From Vagococcus xieshaowenii (lineage in GTDB: Bacteria > Bacillota > Bacilli > Lactobacillales > Vagococcaceae), in assembly GCF_004792515.1 (NCBI RefSeq), contig NZ_CP038865.1:456001-520000 (forward strand): a stretch of 64,000 bases of DNA. Direction: 5' to 3'. The notes under the pieces were generated by a model that saw only the letters and a list, made by a program, of their open reading frames with translations, had not been told where the DNA came from and made no database searches. A program made the translations under genes and the position numbers. Below, in pieces: positions 1 to 13,681 of this stretch (position 1 is its first letter; each line of letters starts with the position of its first letter).

Positions 1-561
1 AATCCGACAAAACCAATTGGTCCTTTTCTAACAAAAGAAGAAGCCCAGGAGCAGATGACGTTAACAGGTGCTACATTCAAAGAAGATGCCGGTCGTGGTT
101 GGCGCAAGGTGGTTGCGAGCCCACAACCAACAATGATTGTCGAATATAAAGTAATCAATCATCTAGTGGAAGAAGATATGATCACAATATCCGCTGGTGG
201 TGGTGGAATTCCAGTTGTAGGTGATGAATTAAGAGGAGTCGAAGCAGTGATAGATAAAGACTATGCTTCTGCTAAATTAGCTGAGTTAGTGAAGGCAGAT
301 CAATTAATAATTTTAACAGGTGTGGCTAATGTAGCAATTAATTTTGGTCAAGAAAATGAAGAAAAACTTGAGAAGGTAAGTGTTTCAGAGTTAGAAAGCT
401 ATAAAGAAGAGGGACATTTTGCTCCAGGAAGTATGTTGCCAAAAATTGAAGCTGCGATTGATTATGTTAACAACAATCCAAGTAGTCAAGCAGTCATTAC
501 CTCATTGGAAAATTTAGCGTTTTTAGGGAACAAAGGAGTAGGAACCATAATCAGTCACTAG
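1..561 (+). CDS. arcC: Carbamate kinase, C-terminal part (5' end outside window)
   Basis: The frame is open from base 1 and begins NPTKPIGPF, a conserved carbamate kinase segment, so the gene starts upstream of the window. About 186 of an expected ~310 residues are present. Seen further on are GGGGIPV, the [13 protein letters not shown] substrate-loop region, and a C-terminal ASLE-like segment (AVITSLENL) of the amino acid kinase fold. Carbamate kinase converts carbamoyl phosphate and ADP to carbamate and ATP, the energy-yielding last step of the arginine deiminase pathway. The regulator and carrier downstream support the catabolic role. A recognisable AAGGAG site for the next gene follows 20 bp after the stop, so the genes probably share a transcript. 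Confidence 0.95.
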   Translation, partial: NPTKPIGPFLTKEEAQEQMTLTGATFKEDAGRGWRKVVASPQPTMIVEYKVINHLVEEDMITISAGGGGIPVVGDELRGVEAVIDKDYASAKLAELVKADQLIILTGVANVAINFGQENEEKLEKVSVSELESYKEEGHFAPGSMLPKIEAAIDYVNNNPSSQAVITSLENLAFLGNKGVGTIISH

Positions 562-580
562 TTGATTAAGGAGTGTTAGT

Positions 581-1276
581 ATGCAAAAAAGCAGAGAAAT
601 CACTTTTCTGAAAAGGTACAAAGATTTTTGTTACTTTACAGAAGAAGAATTTATGGAAATAGAAAAATATACTTATTTACGATCATACAAAAAGGGACAA
701 GTGTTGTTTGATTTAGGTGATGAAAGAAATCGCATGTATTTGTTGAAGTCAGGTGTTGTAAAAATAGAAAAAATTGATTTTACCGGAGAATTTGAGTATA
801 TCGACTTTCTAAATCAAGGAACGTTGTTTCCGAAAATAGGGTTTTTATTTGATGAAGATTATTATTTCTCTGCCGTTGCTTATACAGACATTGAGGTGTA
901 CTACTTACCCAAAGAGATTTATGAAAAATTAATTCAGCATAACGCTTCCCAATTAATGAATTATATTAGAAGCCAATCTGATTGTATGAAACGGCAAATG
1001 TTGAAAAATCAAAAAGGTATTGCCAATAATGCGATTCATCGTTTGTCCTTTTCATTGGCTGTTATTTTGGAAGATTTTGGGACTATTTCTTATGAAGGTG
1101 GATATGAGGTTGGTTTTCCTATTACAATTAATGATTTATCGAAACTTGCAGGAATAACAAGAGAAACCGCCAGTTCAATTATTAAACAATTAGAATGTCA
1201 GGGCAGAATAAACTATTACAAAAAAAGACTAGTTTTTATGGATACAAATTATTTTATGGAATATCTCAATGATTAA
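581..1276 (+). CDS. Crp/Fnr-family transcriptional regulator (ArcR-like)
   Basis: 231 residues. The N-terminal ~25-140 read as a cyclic-nucleotide-binding-like beta barrel (KGQVLFDLGDERNRMYLLKSG). The C-terminal ~150-230 read as a Crp-type winged helix (ITINDLSKLAGITRETASS, then LECQGRINYYKKRLVF). There is no FNR-type N-terminal cysteine cluster, so direct oxygen sensing by Fe-S is unlikely. Crp/Fnr regulators embedded in arc operons of Lactobacillales control arginine deiminase genes, and position right after arcC suggests the same here. The start is fixed by AAGGAG 8 bp upstream. The ligand cannot be inferred. Confidence 0.88.
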   Translation: MQKSREITFLKRYKDFCYFTEEEFMEIEKYTYLRSYKKGQVLFDLGDERNRMYLLKSGVVKIEKIDFTGEFEYIDFLNQGTLFPKIGFLFDEDYYFSAVAYTDIEVYYLPKEIYEKLIQHNASQLMNYIRSQSDCMKRQMLKNQKGIANNAIHRLSFSLAVILEDFGTISYEGGYEVGFPITINDLSKLAGITRETASSIIKQLECQGRINYYKKRLVFMDTNYFMEYLND

Positions 1277-1292
1277 TTGATGAGAGAGGAGT

Positions 1293-1312
1293 GGCGTTAC
1301 AAAGGTAGCGCC
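1293..1312 (+). promoter_or_regulatory. Hairpin between Shine-Dalgarno and start codon of the ArcD-like gene
   Basis: GGCGTTAC and GTAGCGCC pair over 8 bp (one G-U) around an AAAG loop. The only good ribosome-binding sequence (GAGAGGAG, 1284-1291) lies about 31 bp before the ATG at 1323. No other in-frame ATG, GTG or TTG occurs after the in-frame stop at 1281. Folding the hairpin would shorten the effective spacing to about 12 nt. Confidence 0.55.
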
Positions 1313-1322
1313 TAAAAAAGAA

Positions 1323-2774
1323 ATGGAAGAAAAAAAACAACGGAAATCGCTATCGTCGTTTAGTATCCTGTTCATTATTATTATCGTGTTGGGGATTATC
1401 ACAAAATTTTTAGATGGAGCTAAATTTACACCAATGGAACTAAGGGATACAGGGGAAACAGTTAGTCAAGTAATAGGGGCAAACGTATTTGATGTCGTAA
1501 TGTCTCCTTTTTATGGATTTAAAGATGCGATTGATATTTGTATATTTATTTTAGTTCTAGGTGGTTTTTTGAATATTGTGACGAAGACAGGTGCATTAGA
1601 AGCTGGTATTCAAAATGTTGTAAAAAAACTAAAAGGCAATGAGTTAGTTATTATTCCTATTTTAATGTTCCTGTTTTCAGTTGGTGGTTCTACTTATGGC
1701 ATGGCAGAAGAAACGATTCCTTTTTATGGTTTATTAGGTTTGACAATGGTAGCTGCGGGGTTTGATACGATAGTTTCTGTAGGAACCGTGATGCTAGGTG
1801 CCGGAGCTGGTGTAATTGGTTCAACCGTTAATCCGTTTGCCACAGGTGTGGCGATGGATGCTTTAAAGGGCATTAATATTCAACCTAAGACAGGATTAAT
1901 CATGCTGATTGGTTTGGTTTTATGGGCATTAACAACAGCGTATGCTATTTTTGTGGTAATGAGTTATGCTAAAAAAGTGAAAAATGAAAAAGGTTCTACT
2001 ATTTTATCCTTACAAGAACAAGATGATATGCAAGAACACTTTGCAAAAGGTTTTGATGATAAGGTTGTTTTTACAAGTAAGCATAAAATGATTTTATCTG
2101 TTTTTGCTATCACATTCTTAGTGATGATTGTGTCATTGATTCCGTGGGGAGATTTTGGTATTACTATTTTTGATAAATGGACAACCTTTTTAACAGGTGA
2201 GCCATTTGGTGCTTGGTATTTTGGTGATTTAGCCATGTGGTTCTTCATTATGGGCATTGTTATCGCATTGATTTCAAGGATGTCAGAAGGAGATATTATT
2301 GAGACATTTATTGATGGTTCAAAAGATATATTATCCGTCGTACTGATTATTGTAGTGGCACGTGGCGCTTCAGTATTAATGTCAACGACGCATTTAGATT
2401 TATATATTTTAGATAAATCAGCTAACTTATTACAGGGCTTATCACCTATTCTGTTTGTTATAGGTGCCTATATAATCTATGTGCTGTTATCTTTCTTAAT
2501 CCCGTCTACTTCTGGATTAGCCTACGTTTCCATTCCAGTTATGGGTGCGTTAGCTAATAAAGTAGGATTGAGTGCAGATGTCATGATTATGATTTTTGTT
2601 TCAGCATGTGGTGTTGTGAATTTAATTACGCCAACATCTGGTGTTGTTATGGGGGGATTAGAAGTTTCAAAAGTTAATTATACAACGTGGACCAAATTTA
2701 TGTTTAAACACATCGTGGTTATTACAGCAATGAATTTAATTGTCTTAATAATTGCGATGTTAATGGCAAAATAA
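1323..2774 (+). CDS. YfcC-family basic amino acid carrier, probable arginine/ornithine antiporter (ArcD-like)
   Basis: 483 residues, strongly hydrophobic, about 12 predicted membrane segments, with a charged cytoplasmic loop around residues 215-250. Conserved stretches such as SVGGSTYGMAEETIPFYGL and the C-terminal NLITPTSGVVMGGLEV identify the YfcC/C4-dicarboxylate-anaerobic-carrier-like family. In enterococcal arc loci this family stands in for ArcD, exchanging external arginine for ornithine. The placement after arcC and a Crp/Fnr regulator supports that role; transport specificity itself is inference. The start is the only ATG available, with the ribosome-binding site separated from it by a hairpin. 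Confidence 0.85.
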   Translation: MEEKKQRKSLSSFSILFIIIIVLGIITKFLDGAKFTPMELRDTGETVSQVIGANVFDVVMSPFYGFKDAIDICIFILVLGGFLNIVTKTGALEAGIQNVVKKLKGNELVIIPILMFLFSVGGSTYGMAEETIPFYGLLGLTMVAAGFDTIVSVGTVMLGAGAGVIGSTVNPFATGVAMDALKGINIQPKTGLIMLIGLVLWALTTAYAIFVVMSYAKKVKNEKGSTILSLQEQDDMQEHFAKGFDDKVVFTSKHKMILSVFAITFLVMIVSLIPWGDFGITIFDKWTTFLTGEPFGAWYFGDLAMWFFIMGIVIALISRMSEGDIIETFIDGSKDILSVVLIIVVARGASVLMSTTHLDLYILDKSANLLQGLSPILFVIGAYIIYVLLSFLIPSTSGLAYVSIPVMGALANKVGLSADVMIMIFVSACGVVNLITPTSGVVMGGLEVSKVNYTTWTKFMFKHIVVITAMNLIVLIIAMLMAK

Positions 2775-2782
2775 TAGCAAAA

Positions 2783-2823
2783 AAAACATGAACTTAGAGC
2801 AACCTTCTAAGTTCATGTTTTTT
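2783..2823. terminator. Bidirectional terminator between the carrier gene and argR
   Basis: A 17-bp perfect stem (left arm 2783-2799, right arm 2807-2823, loop GCAACCT) has an A-run on one side and a T-run on the other, so it can end both converging transcripts. The right arm overlaps the argR stop codon. Confidence 0.9.
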
Positions 2824-3292
2824 AAATATATTGTTTGAAATATTCGTTAACAATTTGAGCTTCTTCTTTGCTTTTAGAAATAATTAAAACAGTATCGTCT
2901 CCTGCAAGACAAGCGACAATTTCTTTGAAGATTGAACGTAAGCTATCGATTAATACACCGATAATTTGTCCGTTGCCCGGAAAGGCAGTAATGATATTCA
3001 TAAATTCAACTTGTGTAATGTCAGTTGCTGATTCAGATAGTACATTGATTAATTTTTCTTCATCAGAAATTTTCTTTTTTGCTTTGGTAGTAGTGTTGAG
3101 GATTCGGTAATATGACTTACCATCATTATTATGACTTTTAACAATATTTAATTCACGAATATCTCTTGAAATAGTGGCTTGCGTAATCGCTACATGTTCA
3201 TTCTCTAAATATTCAACTAATTGTTGTTGATTTTCAATGTTGTGTTCAGTGATGACTTTTTTGATAATATTATGTCTCTCAGCTTTTCTCAA
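2822..3292 (-). CDS. argR: Arginine repressor ArgR/AhrC
   Basis: 156 residues, the usual length. The N-terminal winged helix (1-~70) carries ITQATISRDIRELNI with the Ser-Arg DNA-contact pair. The C-terminal domain (80-156) carries the arginine-binding and oligomerisation signature ACLAGDDTVLIISK. ArgR senses arginine as a hexamer and controls synthesis and catabolism genes. Convergence on the arc-type genes fits a catabolic-locus regulator. Translation starts at TTG (3292-3290), preceded by AAAAGGAGT; there is no earlier in-frame start and the next methionine is inside the C-terminal domain. No clear ARG box was identified in the AT-rich upstream region. Confidence 0.95.
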   Translation of the reverse strand: MRKAERHNIIKKVITEHNIENQQQLVEYLENEHVAITQATISRDIRELNIVKSHNNDGKSYYRILNTTTKAKKKISDEEKLINVLSESATDITQVEFMNIITAFPGNGQIIGVLIDSLRSIFKEIVACLAGDDTVLIISKSKEEAQIVNEYFKQYI

Positions 3293-3387
3293 TTACGTTC
3301 ACTCCTTTTGTATATTATAACAACAAATAGAGCGTTGGTAAATTTAATATTTATTAATTAATGCAAATAAAGTGGCATAAAAATACT

Positions 3388-3960
3388 TTAATAATACCAT
3401 AATGAAAGAAGCAGTCCCATGAAGATAAATGGAACAAAAGGAATAGCACGTGTAGTGGCACTCCTTTTGATAATAGTGAGACTAAGTAAATAGACAAGTG
3501 CAAGACTGCTAGCAAAGAATAAGAGATAGGTAAATTGAATAAGCGATAATTGTAAAAATAGAATGAATAATAATTTAATATCCCCTAAGCCGATAGTTGG
3601 GAAATAATCCCATGTTGAAAGTGTGGCAATCACAAGATAAGCAATGGTTATCACGCTTAATTGAAATAAACTATGAGGCACACATAATAAGCTAATTAAT
3701 AATTGAGTAAGAAGGATGATAGGAGAAACAACTTGATAATAAAGATCTGAAATCGCCTGTGTATAACACAAGTAAATCACTAGAGTTATTCCAAATATTT
3801 GTGGATAGGAACAAAGGCTATAAAGTATACTTGTGGATAAACAAGTAATAAAGAGGAAAGGTTCAGATAGCCAAAGAGTCCATCTTTCCGATTTGAATTC
3901 TGTTGGTATTAACACGATGGGTAATAACGTTAAACCAATAATTAAACCAAATGTAGCCAA
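3388..3960 (-). CDS. A24-family prepilin peptidase, short form without methylase domain (ComC-like)
   Basis: 190 residues with about six or seven membrane segments. Catalytic aspartates of type IV prepilin peptidases are visible: one in AISDLYYQVV and one in the GxGD motif GLGDIKLL, followed by a late IPFVPF motif as in the family. The N-terminal methylation domain with cysteine pairs is absent, so this is a peptidase-only version. Such enzymes process pseudopilins of competence pili, but no com genes are in the window. The TTG at 3960 is chosen because AAAGGAGGT lies 7 bp upstream; longer readings to 4002 lack a ribosome-binding site. Confidence 0.8.
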   Translation of the reverse strand: MATFGLIIGLTLLPIVLIPTEFKSERWTLWLSEPFLFITCLSTSILYSLCSYPQIFGITLVIYLCYTQAISDLYYQVVSPIILLTQLLISLLCVPHSLFQLSVITIAYLVIATLSTWDYFPTIGLGDIKLLFILFLQLSLIQFTYLLFFASSLALVYLLSLTIIKRSATTRAIPFVPFIFMGLLLSLWYY

Positions 3961-4014
3961 AAAATTACCTCCTTTTGTTAAAATATAATACGTGAATAAC
4001 AAAGAGAGTCATTT

Positions 4015-4044
4015 TTGTTTTTATAGGTCCATTTCATGTATACT
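4015..4044 (+). promoter_or_regulatory. Probable sigma-A promoter of uvrC
   Basis: TTGTTT (4015-4020) and TATACT (4039-4044) are separated by 18 bp, with the uvrC ribosome-binding site AGAGGTGAG starting about 12 bp later. Confidence 0.5.
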
Positions 4045-4068
4045 TATAGTAGACAAAGAGGTGAGTGG

Positions 4069-5856
4069 ATGAATGAAACGATCAATCATAAATTATCGTT
4101 ACTGCCAACTAATCCAGGCTGTTATTTGATGAAAGATAAGCATGGAACGATTATTTATGTAGGAAAAGCTAAAAATTTAAGAAATCGGGTAAAGTCATAT
4201 TTCAGAGGAAGCCATGATACAAAGACCGAGCGCTTAGTGAGTGAAATTGTCGATTTTGAATACATCGTGACGGAATCCAATACGGAAGCTTTAGTATTGG
4301 AAATTAATTTAATTCAAGAGAATCAACCAAAATATAACATCATGTTAAAAGATGATAAGTACTATCCGTTTATTAAGATTACTAATGAGCGTTACCCACG
4401 CTTATTAATCACAAGAAAAGTTAAAAAAGATAAAGCTCTTTATTTTGGTCCATATCCAGACGTTCATTCGGCTAATGAAACAAAAAAAATTCTAGATAAA
4501 TTATATCCATTAAGAAAATGTCAGAAACTGCCGAAAGAAGTGTGTTTATATTATCATCTAGGGCAATGTTTAGCACCATGTGTATATGATATTAATCCCA
4601 AGGTATACGAAGGGATGATTCAAGATATTAAACATTTTTTAAAAGGAGATGGTTACAAGGAGGTCATCCGTCAGCTAGAATCTTTTATGCAAGATGCTGC
4701 TGAAAGCATGGCCTTTGAACGTGCGGCTGAATTGCGAGATCAAATAGCCGCAATCAAAGGAGTAATGGAGAAACAAAAAATGACCTTAACAGATTTTGTG
4801 GACCGTGACATTTTTGGCTACCATGTGGATAAAGGCTGGATGTGTGTTCAAGTATTCTTTATCCGTCAAGGGAAAATGATTCAACGAGATGTGTCGATTT
4901 TTCCATTTTATAATGAAGCTGAGGAAGATTTTTTAACTTATTTGGGTCAGTTTTACTTAGAAAACCAGCACTTTAAGCCAAAAGAAATCTTTATTCCAGA
5001 TACAATTGACCAAGAAAGTGCACAAGTATTATTACAAACGAAGGTGATACAACCTAAAAAAGGTGAAAAGAAACAGTTAGTGGAGTTGGCAAATAAAAAT
5101 GCTCGCGTTTCTTTAGAACAGAAGTTTGAATTAATTGAGCGTAAAACGGAGCGTACGATGGGCGCTGTCGAAGGATTAGGCGAAGCATTAAATATTCCAG
5201 TTCCTATTCGCATCGAAGCCTTTGATAACTCTAACATTATGGGAACAAGTCCAGTATCGGCTATGGTAGTGTTTTTAAATGGTCAACCTGCAAAAAATGA
5301 ATACCGAAAATATAAAATAAAAACAGTAGAAGGACCAGACGATTACGCTACGATGAAAGAAGTGATTTACCGTCGCTATTCAAAAGTCTTACGAGATAAT
5401 TTGCCGTTTCCTGATTTGGTTATTATTGATGGAGGGAAAGGACAAATTGAAGCAGCACGAGATGTACTGGAAAATCAATTAGGGTTAGATATTCCTATTG
5501 CGGGGTTAGCCAAAAATGAGCAACATAAAACGAGTGAATTATTATATGGGCAACCATTGGAAATTGTTCCTTTAAAGCGTCAATCTAATGAGTTTTTCTT
5601 ACTACAGCGAATACAAGATGAGGTCCATCGCTTTGCCATCACTTTCCATCGACAAGTTAGAAGTAAAAATAGTTTTGCTTCTAAGTTGGATGGGATAGAA
5701 GGCTTAGGCCCAAAACGCAAACAATTATTATTAAAGCATTATAAGTCGGTTAAAAATATCATGCAGGCAACTGCTGAAGAAATAAATGAAGTGGGCGTAC
5801 CGCTAAAAGTGGCTCAAGAAGTAGTTAAACAATTACATGAAAAGCTGAATAGTTAG
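4069..5856 (+). CDS. uvrC: Excinuclease ABC subunit C
   Basis: 595 residues. In order: GIY-YIG nuclease domain (residues ~13-95; [20 protein letters not shown]), a cysteine-containing linker ([21 protein letters not shown]), a UVR motif near 200 ([15 protein letters not shown]), the RNase H-like 5' nuclease domain ([31 protein letters not shown]) and C-terminal helix-hairpin-helix repeats ([19 protein letters not shown]). UvrC makes both incisions in UvrAB-directed nucleotide excision repair. The start at 4069 is preferred over 4036 because AGAGGTGAG lies just upstream and the protein then begins at the family's usual position. Monocistronic, since the next gene has its own promoter. Confidence 0.97.
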   Translation: MNETINHKLSLLPTNPGCYLMKDKHGTIIYVGKAKNLRNRVKSYFRGSHDTKTERLVSEIVDFEYIVTESNTEALVLEINLIQENQPKYNIMLKDDKYYPFIKITNERYPRLLITRKVKKDKALYFGPYPDVHSANETKKILDKLYPLRKCQKLPKEVCLYYHLGQCLAPCVYDINPKVYEGMIQDIKHFLKGDGYKEVIRQLESFMQDAAESMAFERAAELRDQIAAIKGVMEKQKMTLTDFVDRDIFGYHVDKGWMCVQVFFIRQGKMIQRDVSIFPFYNEAEEDFLTYLGQFYLENQHFKPKEIFIPDTIDQESAQVLLQTKVIQPKKGEKKQLVELANKNARVSLEQKFELIERKTERTMGAVEGLGEALNIPVPIRIEAFDNSNIMGTSPVSAMVVFLNGQPAKNEYRKYKIKTVEGPDDYATMKEVIYRRYSKVLRDNLPFPDLVIIDGGKGQIEAARDVLENQLGLDIPIAGLAKNEQHKTSELLYGQPLEIVPLKRQSNEFFLLQRIQDEVHRFAITFHRQVRSKNSFASKLDGIEGLGPKRKQLLLKHYKSVKNIMQATAEEINEVGVPLKVAQEVVKQLHEKLNS

Positions 5857-5928
5857 GAAGAAGTAGCGTTACCACAGTGTATGATTCACGTCTACTATGA
5901 GAAGAATGAAGTCTGTTTTTTATTGAGA

Positions 5929-5956
5929 TGACAACCTAAATGATTCATGCTATAAT
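5929..5956 (+). promoter_or_regulatory. Probable promoter of the small membrane protein gene
   Basis: TGACAA (5929-5934), 16-bp spacer, then TGC-TATAAT (5951-5956), an extended -10 element, 46 bp before the start at 6003. Confidence 0.6.
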
Positions 5957-6002
5957 CATTCAGTAAAAAAATCGAGAGATAAATGAAAGAAAAGGAATAA
6001 TT

Positions 6003-6287
6003 ATGGTACAAATTGTTTGTAGTTTGTTAATTTTTGGAAGCAGTATTGGCTACTTAGTGTTGTTGGCGAAATTAAAGCAAAATAAGCTAACAGAAAAGGT
6101 GTTGTCTAACGCCAGTCAATTGACATTTAGCTGTTATTTGCTAAGTTTTGCTGTGTATTTGCTGTATTGTCAAACATCAGGTATGACGGTAAAAAAATTA
6201 ATTGCCGCGTTTTTTATTAATGTTGCATTTGTTTGTGTCATACATGTTTTTGGCATCATTTATTATCAAAGAAAATTATCTAAATAA
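6003..6287 (+). CDS. Small integral membrane protein, unknown function
   Basis: 94 residues with three hydrophobic stretches (about 3-23, 42-58 and 66-86) separated by short basic segments (KLKQNKLTEK, the KK pair near 64 and the C-terminal YYQRKLSK). No enzymatic motif is recognisable. It has its own promoter, an AAAGGAAT ribosome-binding site and a downstream terminator, so it looks like a real single-gene unit between uvrC and pcrA. I do not recognise the family. Confidence 0.7.
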   Translation: MVQIVCSLLIFGSSIGYLVLLAKLKQNKLTEKVLSNASQLTFSCYLLSFAVYLLYCQTSGMTVKKLIAAFFINVAFVCVIHVFGIIYYQRKLSK

Positions 6288-6311
6288 TCAATTAATTAAG
6301 CATAATAAAAG

Positions 6312-6346
6312 TCACGAGTACGTCTAGAACGGATTCGTGATTTTTT
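6312..6346 (+). terminator. Intrinsic terminator after the small membrane protein gene
   Basis: TCACGA (6312-6317) pairs with TCGTGA (6335-6340), with an inner CGT/ACG pairing around CTAGA, followed by six Ts. Confidence 0.75.
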
Positions 6347-6432
6347 GATTTATGTATTTTATTATTTTTTTGTAAAAAAACTAAAAAAGCATGAAATAGT
6401 AGTGAATCGTAAGAGAAGTTTTGATGATTTTT

Positions 6433-6441
6433 TGATATAAT
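6433..6441 (+). promoter_or_regulatory. Extended -10 promoter of the pcrA-ligA run
   Basis: TGA-TATAAT (TATAAT at 6436-6441) is an extended -10 element 34 bp before the pcrA start. No convincing -35 is visible at 16-18 bp. Confidence 0.45.
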
Positions 6442-6475
6442 AAGAAGGATTGTAAATTCAGAGAGGACGTTGTCA

Positions 6476-10797
<4,322 letters not shown>

Positions 10798-10799
10798 GA

Positions 10800-11885
10800 A
10801 TGAAAAAATATATGGTTAGTATGTTAGCCTTGAGTGTTTTAGTATTAAGTGCTTGTGGCAATTTAGAAGAAAGTGGCGGTAAAGTCACAACGAAAAAAAC
10901 GACTAATGATAAAGTGGTAACAACCGGTACAGTGAGTGACGACAGCTATCAAGCGTTATTGATAGATGGAACTTATAAGACGAGTGTTGCTAGAACGATG
11001 GCAGCTAATCGTTTGAATAGTAATTATAATTTAGAAAATTTTGATCGAGGCTTAATTGAATTATCAAAAGAAAGTTTTAAAACAAAAGACTATTACTTAC
11101 AAGAAGGGCAGTATTTAACGTCAGAAGACTTAAAAAGCTGGTTAAGCCGTGAAACGTCAACTAATAAATTAGGTTTAAATCCAAAAAGTGAGAAAGAACC
11201 ATTAGTTTTGCAACAAATAATAGAAAAAAACTTTTTAGCAATGGATTCACAAAAATTAGGTGGTATAAGCTTAGGGATTGCCTTAAATAGTGTAGATTAT
11301 TCAACAGATCCTGCAACGGAAATTAGTGATGAAGTGATTCAAACACAAGGCAAAAAGATTGCGGCTCAAGTCATCAAACGCGTGCGTGCAATTGAAGGCG
11401 TAGGTAAAAATACCCCTATTAAAATAGGCTTATTCAAACAAGCCTCTAAAACAAGTGTAGCAGGTGGTACTTACTTTGCTACAGCGACGAGTAAAAAAGG
11501 CGACAAGCTAGATGACTGGACAGAAGTTAATGAATCGTATATTTCTTTAGCGACTGATAGTAGTCAATCACTAGATGATGGCTTAGAAACTAAGTACACA
11601 GATTTCAAACGAAATGTCCAAGGATTTTTCCCGAATTTAAGTGGTTTCTCAGGAACGGCTTATTATCGTAATGATGAGTTACAGCAATTAAGTATTGTTA
11701 TTGAATCAAATTATTATAGTGTTTCTGAATTAGAAAGTTTCACGCAATTTGTCGGAAGTAGCTTGTCATCAATTTTTAAAATTGAAGCAGGTGTAACGGT
11801 TCAAATCAATCAATTAAATAATACGAAGGCTGTTGTAATTAAACCAACCGGTGAATCAGAGATTACAGCTCAAGTCTTTCAATAA
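10800..11885 (+). CDS. camS: CamS-family sex pheromone lipoprotein
   Basis: 361 residues. A type II signal peptide ends in the lipobox LSAC, giving lipidated Cys19 and a surface lipoprotein. The rest resembles the CamS family (for example LQEGQYLTSEDLKSWL, AAQVIKRVRAIEGVG). In Enterococcus the processed signal peptide of CamS is the source of pheromone cAM373. Here the residues before the cysteine are VLVLSA, which differs from the known heptapeptide. It starts 2 bp after ligA and is part of the pcrA-ligA-camS-gatCAB run, a conserved order in this group. Confidence 0.9.
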   Translation: MKKYMVSMLALSVLVLSACGNLEESGGKVTTKKTTNDKVVTTGTVSDDSYQALLIDGTYKTSVARTMAANRLNSNYNLENFDRGLIELSKESFKTKDYYLQEGQYLTSEDLKSWLSRETSTNKLGLNPKSEKEPLVLQQIIEKNFLAMDSQKLGGISLGIALNSVDYSTDPATEISDEVIQTQGKKIAAQVIKRVRAIEGVGKNTPIKIGLFKQASKTSVAGGTYFATATSKKGDKLDDWTEVNESYISLATDSSQSLDDGLETKYTDFKRNVQGFFPNLSGFSGTAYYRNDELQQLSIVIESNYYSVSELESFTQFVGSSLSSIFKIEAGVTVQINQLNNTKAVVIKPTGESEITAQVFQ

Positions 11886-11908
11886 TAAATAAAAGGAGTG
11901 GTCGTAAG

Positions 11909-12214
11909 ATGCCAATTAATGCTGAAGAAGTAAATAAAGTAGCAAGTTTATCAAAACTTGAATTGTCTAACGCTGAATCAGAAGTTTTTACAAAAAAACT
12001 ACAATCAGTGATTAGCATGGTAGAACTTTTAGAAGAAATTGATGGTGAGGGAGTAGAGGCAACATTTACAGTGGCACACAATCGCTCTGTTTACCGTGAA
12101 GATGTTGCGCTTCAAGCCAATATGAAAGAAGAATTATTAGCACGCGTTCCTGAAACAGAGGACGGCTACATTAAAGTACCAGCAATTATGGATGATGGGG
12201 AGGCAGGCGCATAA
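11909..12214 (+). CDS. gatC: Asp-tRNA(Asn)/Glu-tRNA(Gln) amidotransferase subunit C
   Basis: 101 residues, with the family opening [16 protein letters not shown] and a C-terminal VPAIMDD motif. GatC wraps around GatA and GatB to stabilise the transamidosome that makes Gln-tRNA(Gln) and, in some organisms, Asn-tRNA(Asn). AAAGGAGTGG precedes the ATG. Its stop overlaps the gatA start by one base (TAATG), so the two are translationally coupled. Confidence 0.97.
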   Translation: MPINAEEVNKVASLSKLELSNAESEVFTKKLQSVISMVELLEEIDGEGVEATFTVAHNRSVYREDVALQANMKEELLARVPETEDGYIKVPAIMDDGEAGA

Positions 12215-13680
12215 TGACTGAATTATTCAAAAAAAATATTGAAGAGTTACATCAATTATTAGTCTCAAAAGAGTTGTCTGCTAAAGAATTAACAGCACAA
12301 ACATTTGAAAGAATAGAAGCAACTGAACCAAATGTAGAGGCTTTTCTAGCACTAAATAAAGACCATGCACTTAAACGTGCAGAAAAATTAGATAACATCG
12401 GCATCGCTGAAGGTAATGTATTAGCTGGGATTCCGATTGGGATTAAAGATAATATCGTGACTAAAGAAATGCCAACAACAGCTGCCAGCAAAATTTTAGA
12501 AAACTTTATGTCAGTTTATGATGCAACAGTGGTTGATAAAGTGAATGAGGCAGGTTTAATTAGCGTTGGAAAATTAAACATGGATGAATTTGCGATGGGA
12601 GGAAGTACTGAAACTTCTTACTATAAAAAAACAAAAAATGCTTGGGATCAAACAAAAGTACCAGGTGGTTCTTCAGGTGGTTCAGCAGCAGCAGTTGCTG
12701 CCGGACAAGTACCTGTTTCATTAGGCTCAGATACTGGAGGAAGTATCCGTCAACCAGCGGCCTTTAATGGGATTGTTGGAATGAAACCAACATATGGTCG
12801 TATTTCTCGTTATGGTTTAATTGCCTTTTCATCAAGTTTAGACCAAATTGGACCAATGACACGAACTGTTAAGGACAATGCTTTAGTGTTGAACGCTATT
12901 AGTGGACATGATGTCAAAGATAGCACAAGCGCACAATTAGAGGTACCCGATTTTACCTCAACAATTAATGATGGTGTCAAAGGCATGAAAATTGCAGTAC
13001 CTAAAGAATATTTCGGAGAAGGTGTTAATCCTGAAGTTGTAGCAGCAGTTAAGGAAGCAATTAAAACTTACGAAAAATTAGGGGCTATTGTTGAAGAAGT
13101 GAGTCTACCACATACTAAATACGGTGTAGCTGCTTACTATATTATTGCCTCAGCTGAAGCGTCATCAAATTTACAACGTTTTGATGGTATCCGTTATGGT
13201 TACCGTTCACCAGAAGCGAAAAACTTAGAAGAAGTTTATGTGAAATCTCGTTCAGAAGGTTTCGGAGAAGAAGTGAAACGTCGTATTATGTTAGGAACAT
13301 TCTCATTAAGTGCGGGTTCTTATGATGCTTATTTCCGTAAAGCTGGTAAAGCAAGAACCTTAATGATTCAAGATTTTGATAAAGTATTTGCAGATTACGA
13401 CTTAATTATGGCACCAACAACACCAACTGTTGCATTTGGTTTAGGTGAAAATATTGATGATCCAATCACTATGTATATGTCTGACGTGTTAACCATTCCG
13501 ACTAATATGGCTGGTTTACCAGGAATGTCTATTCCATGTGGTTTCTCACAAGGATTACCAGTAGGGTTGCAAATTATTGGTCAACCATTTGGTGAAGCAC
13601 AAATGTATAAAGCTGCTTATGCCTTTGAGCAAGCAACGGACCATCATAAAAAATTACCAGTAATTTTAGGAGGAAATTAA
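12214..13680 (+). CDS. gatA: Asp-tRNA(Asn)/Glu-tRNA(Gln) amidotransferase subunit A
   Basis: 488 residues of the amidase-signature family. The Ser-cisSer-Lys triad is readable: Lys in [10 protein letters not shown], and the serines in [15 protein letters not shown] and [11 protein letters not shown]. GatA hydrolyses glutamine and delivers ammonia to GatB. Length is normal. The ATG overlaps the gatC stop, and gatB begins 1 bp after this stop behind GGAGG. Confidence 0.98.
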   Translation: MTELFKKNIEELHQLLVSKELSAKELTAQTFERIEATEPNVEAFLALNKDHALKRAEKLDNIGIAEGNVLAGIPIGIKDNIVTKEMPTTAASKILENFMSVYDATVVDKVNEAGLISVGKLNMDEFAMGGSTETSYYKKTKNAWDQTKVPGGSSGGSAAAVAAGQVPVSLGSDTGGSIRQPAAFNGIVGMKPTYGRISRYGLIAFSSSLDQIGPMTRTVKDNALVLNAISGHDVKDSTSAQLEVPDFTSTINDGVKGMKIAVPKEYFGEGVNPEVVAAVKEAIKTYEKLGAIVEEVSLPHTKYGVAAYYIIASAEASSNLQRFDGIRYGYRSPEAKNLEEVYVKSRSEGFGEEVKRRIMLGTFSLSAGSYDAYFRKAGKARTLMIQDFDKVFADYDLIMAPTTPTVAFGLGENIDDPITMYMSDVLTIPTNMAGLPGMSIPCGFSQGLPVGLQIIGQPFGEAQMYKAAYAFEQATDHHKKLPVILGGN

Positions 13681-13681
13681 T

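Noticed and set aside
1291-1308. GTG mini-ORF of five codons before the ArcD-like gene
   Set aside because: The GTG abuts the Shine-Dalgarno with no spacing, and its sequence is explained by the hairpin.
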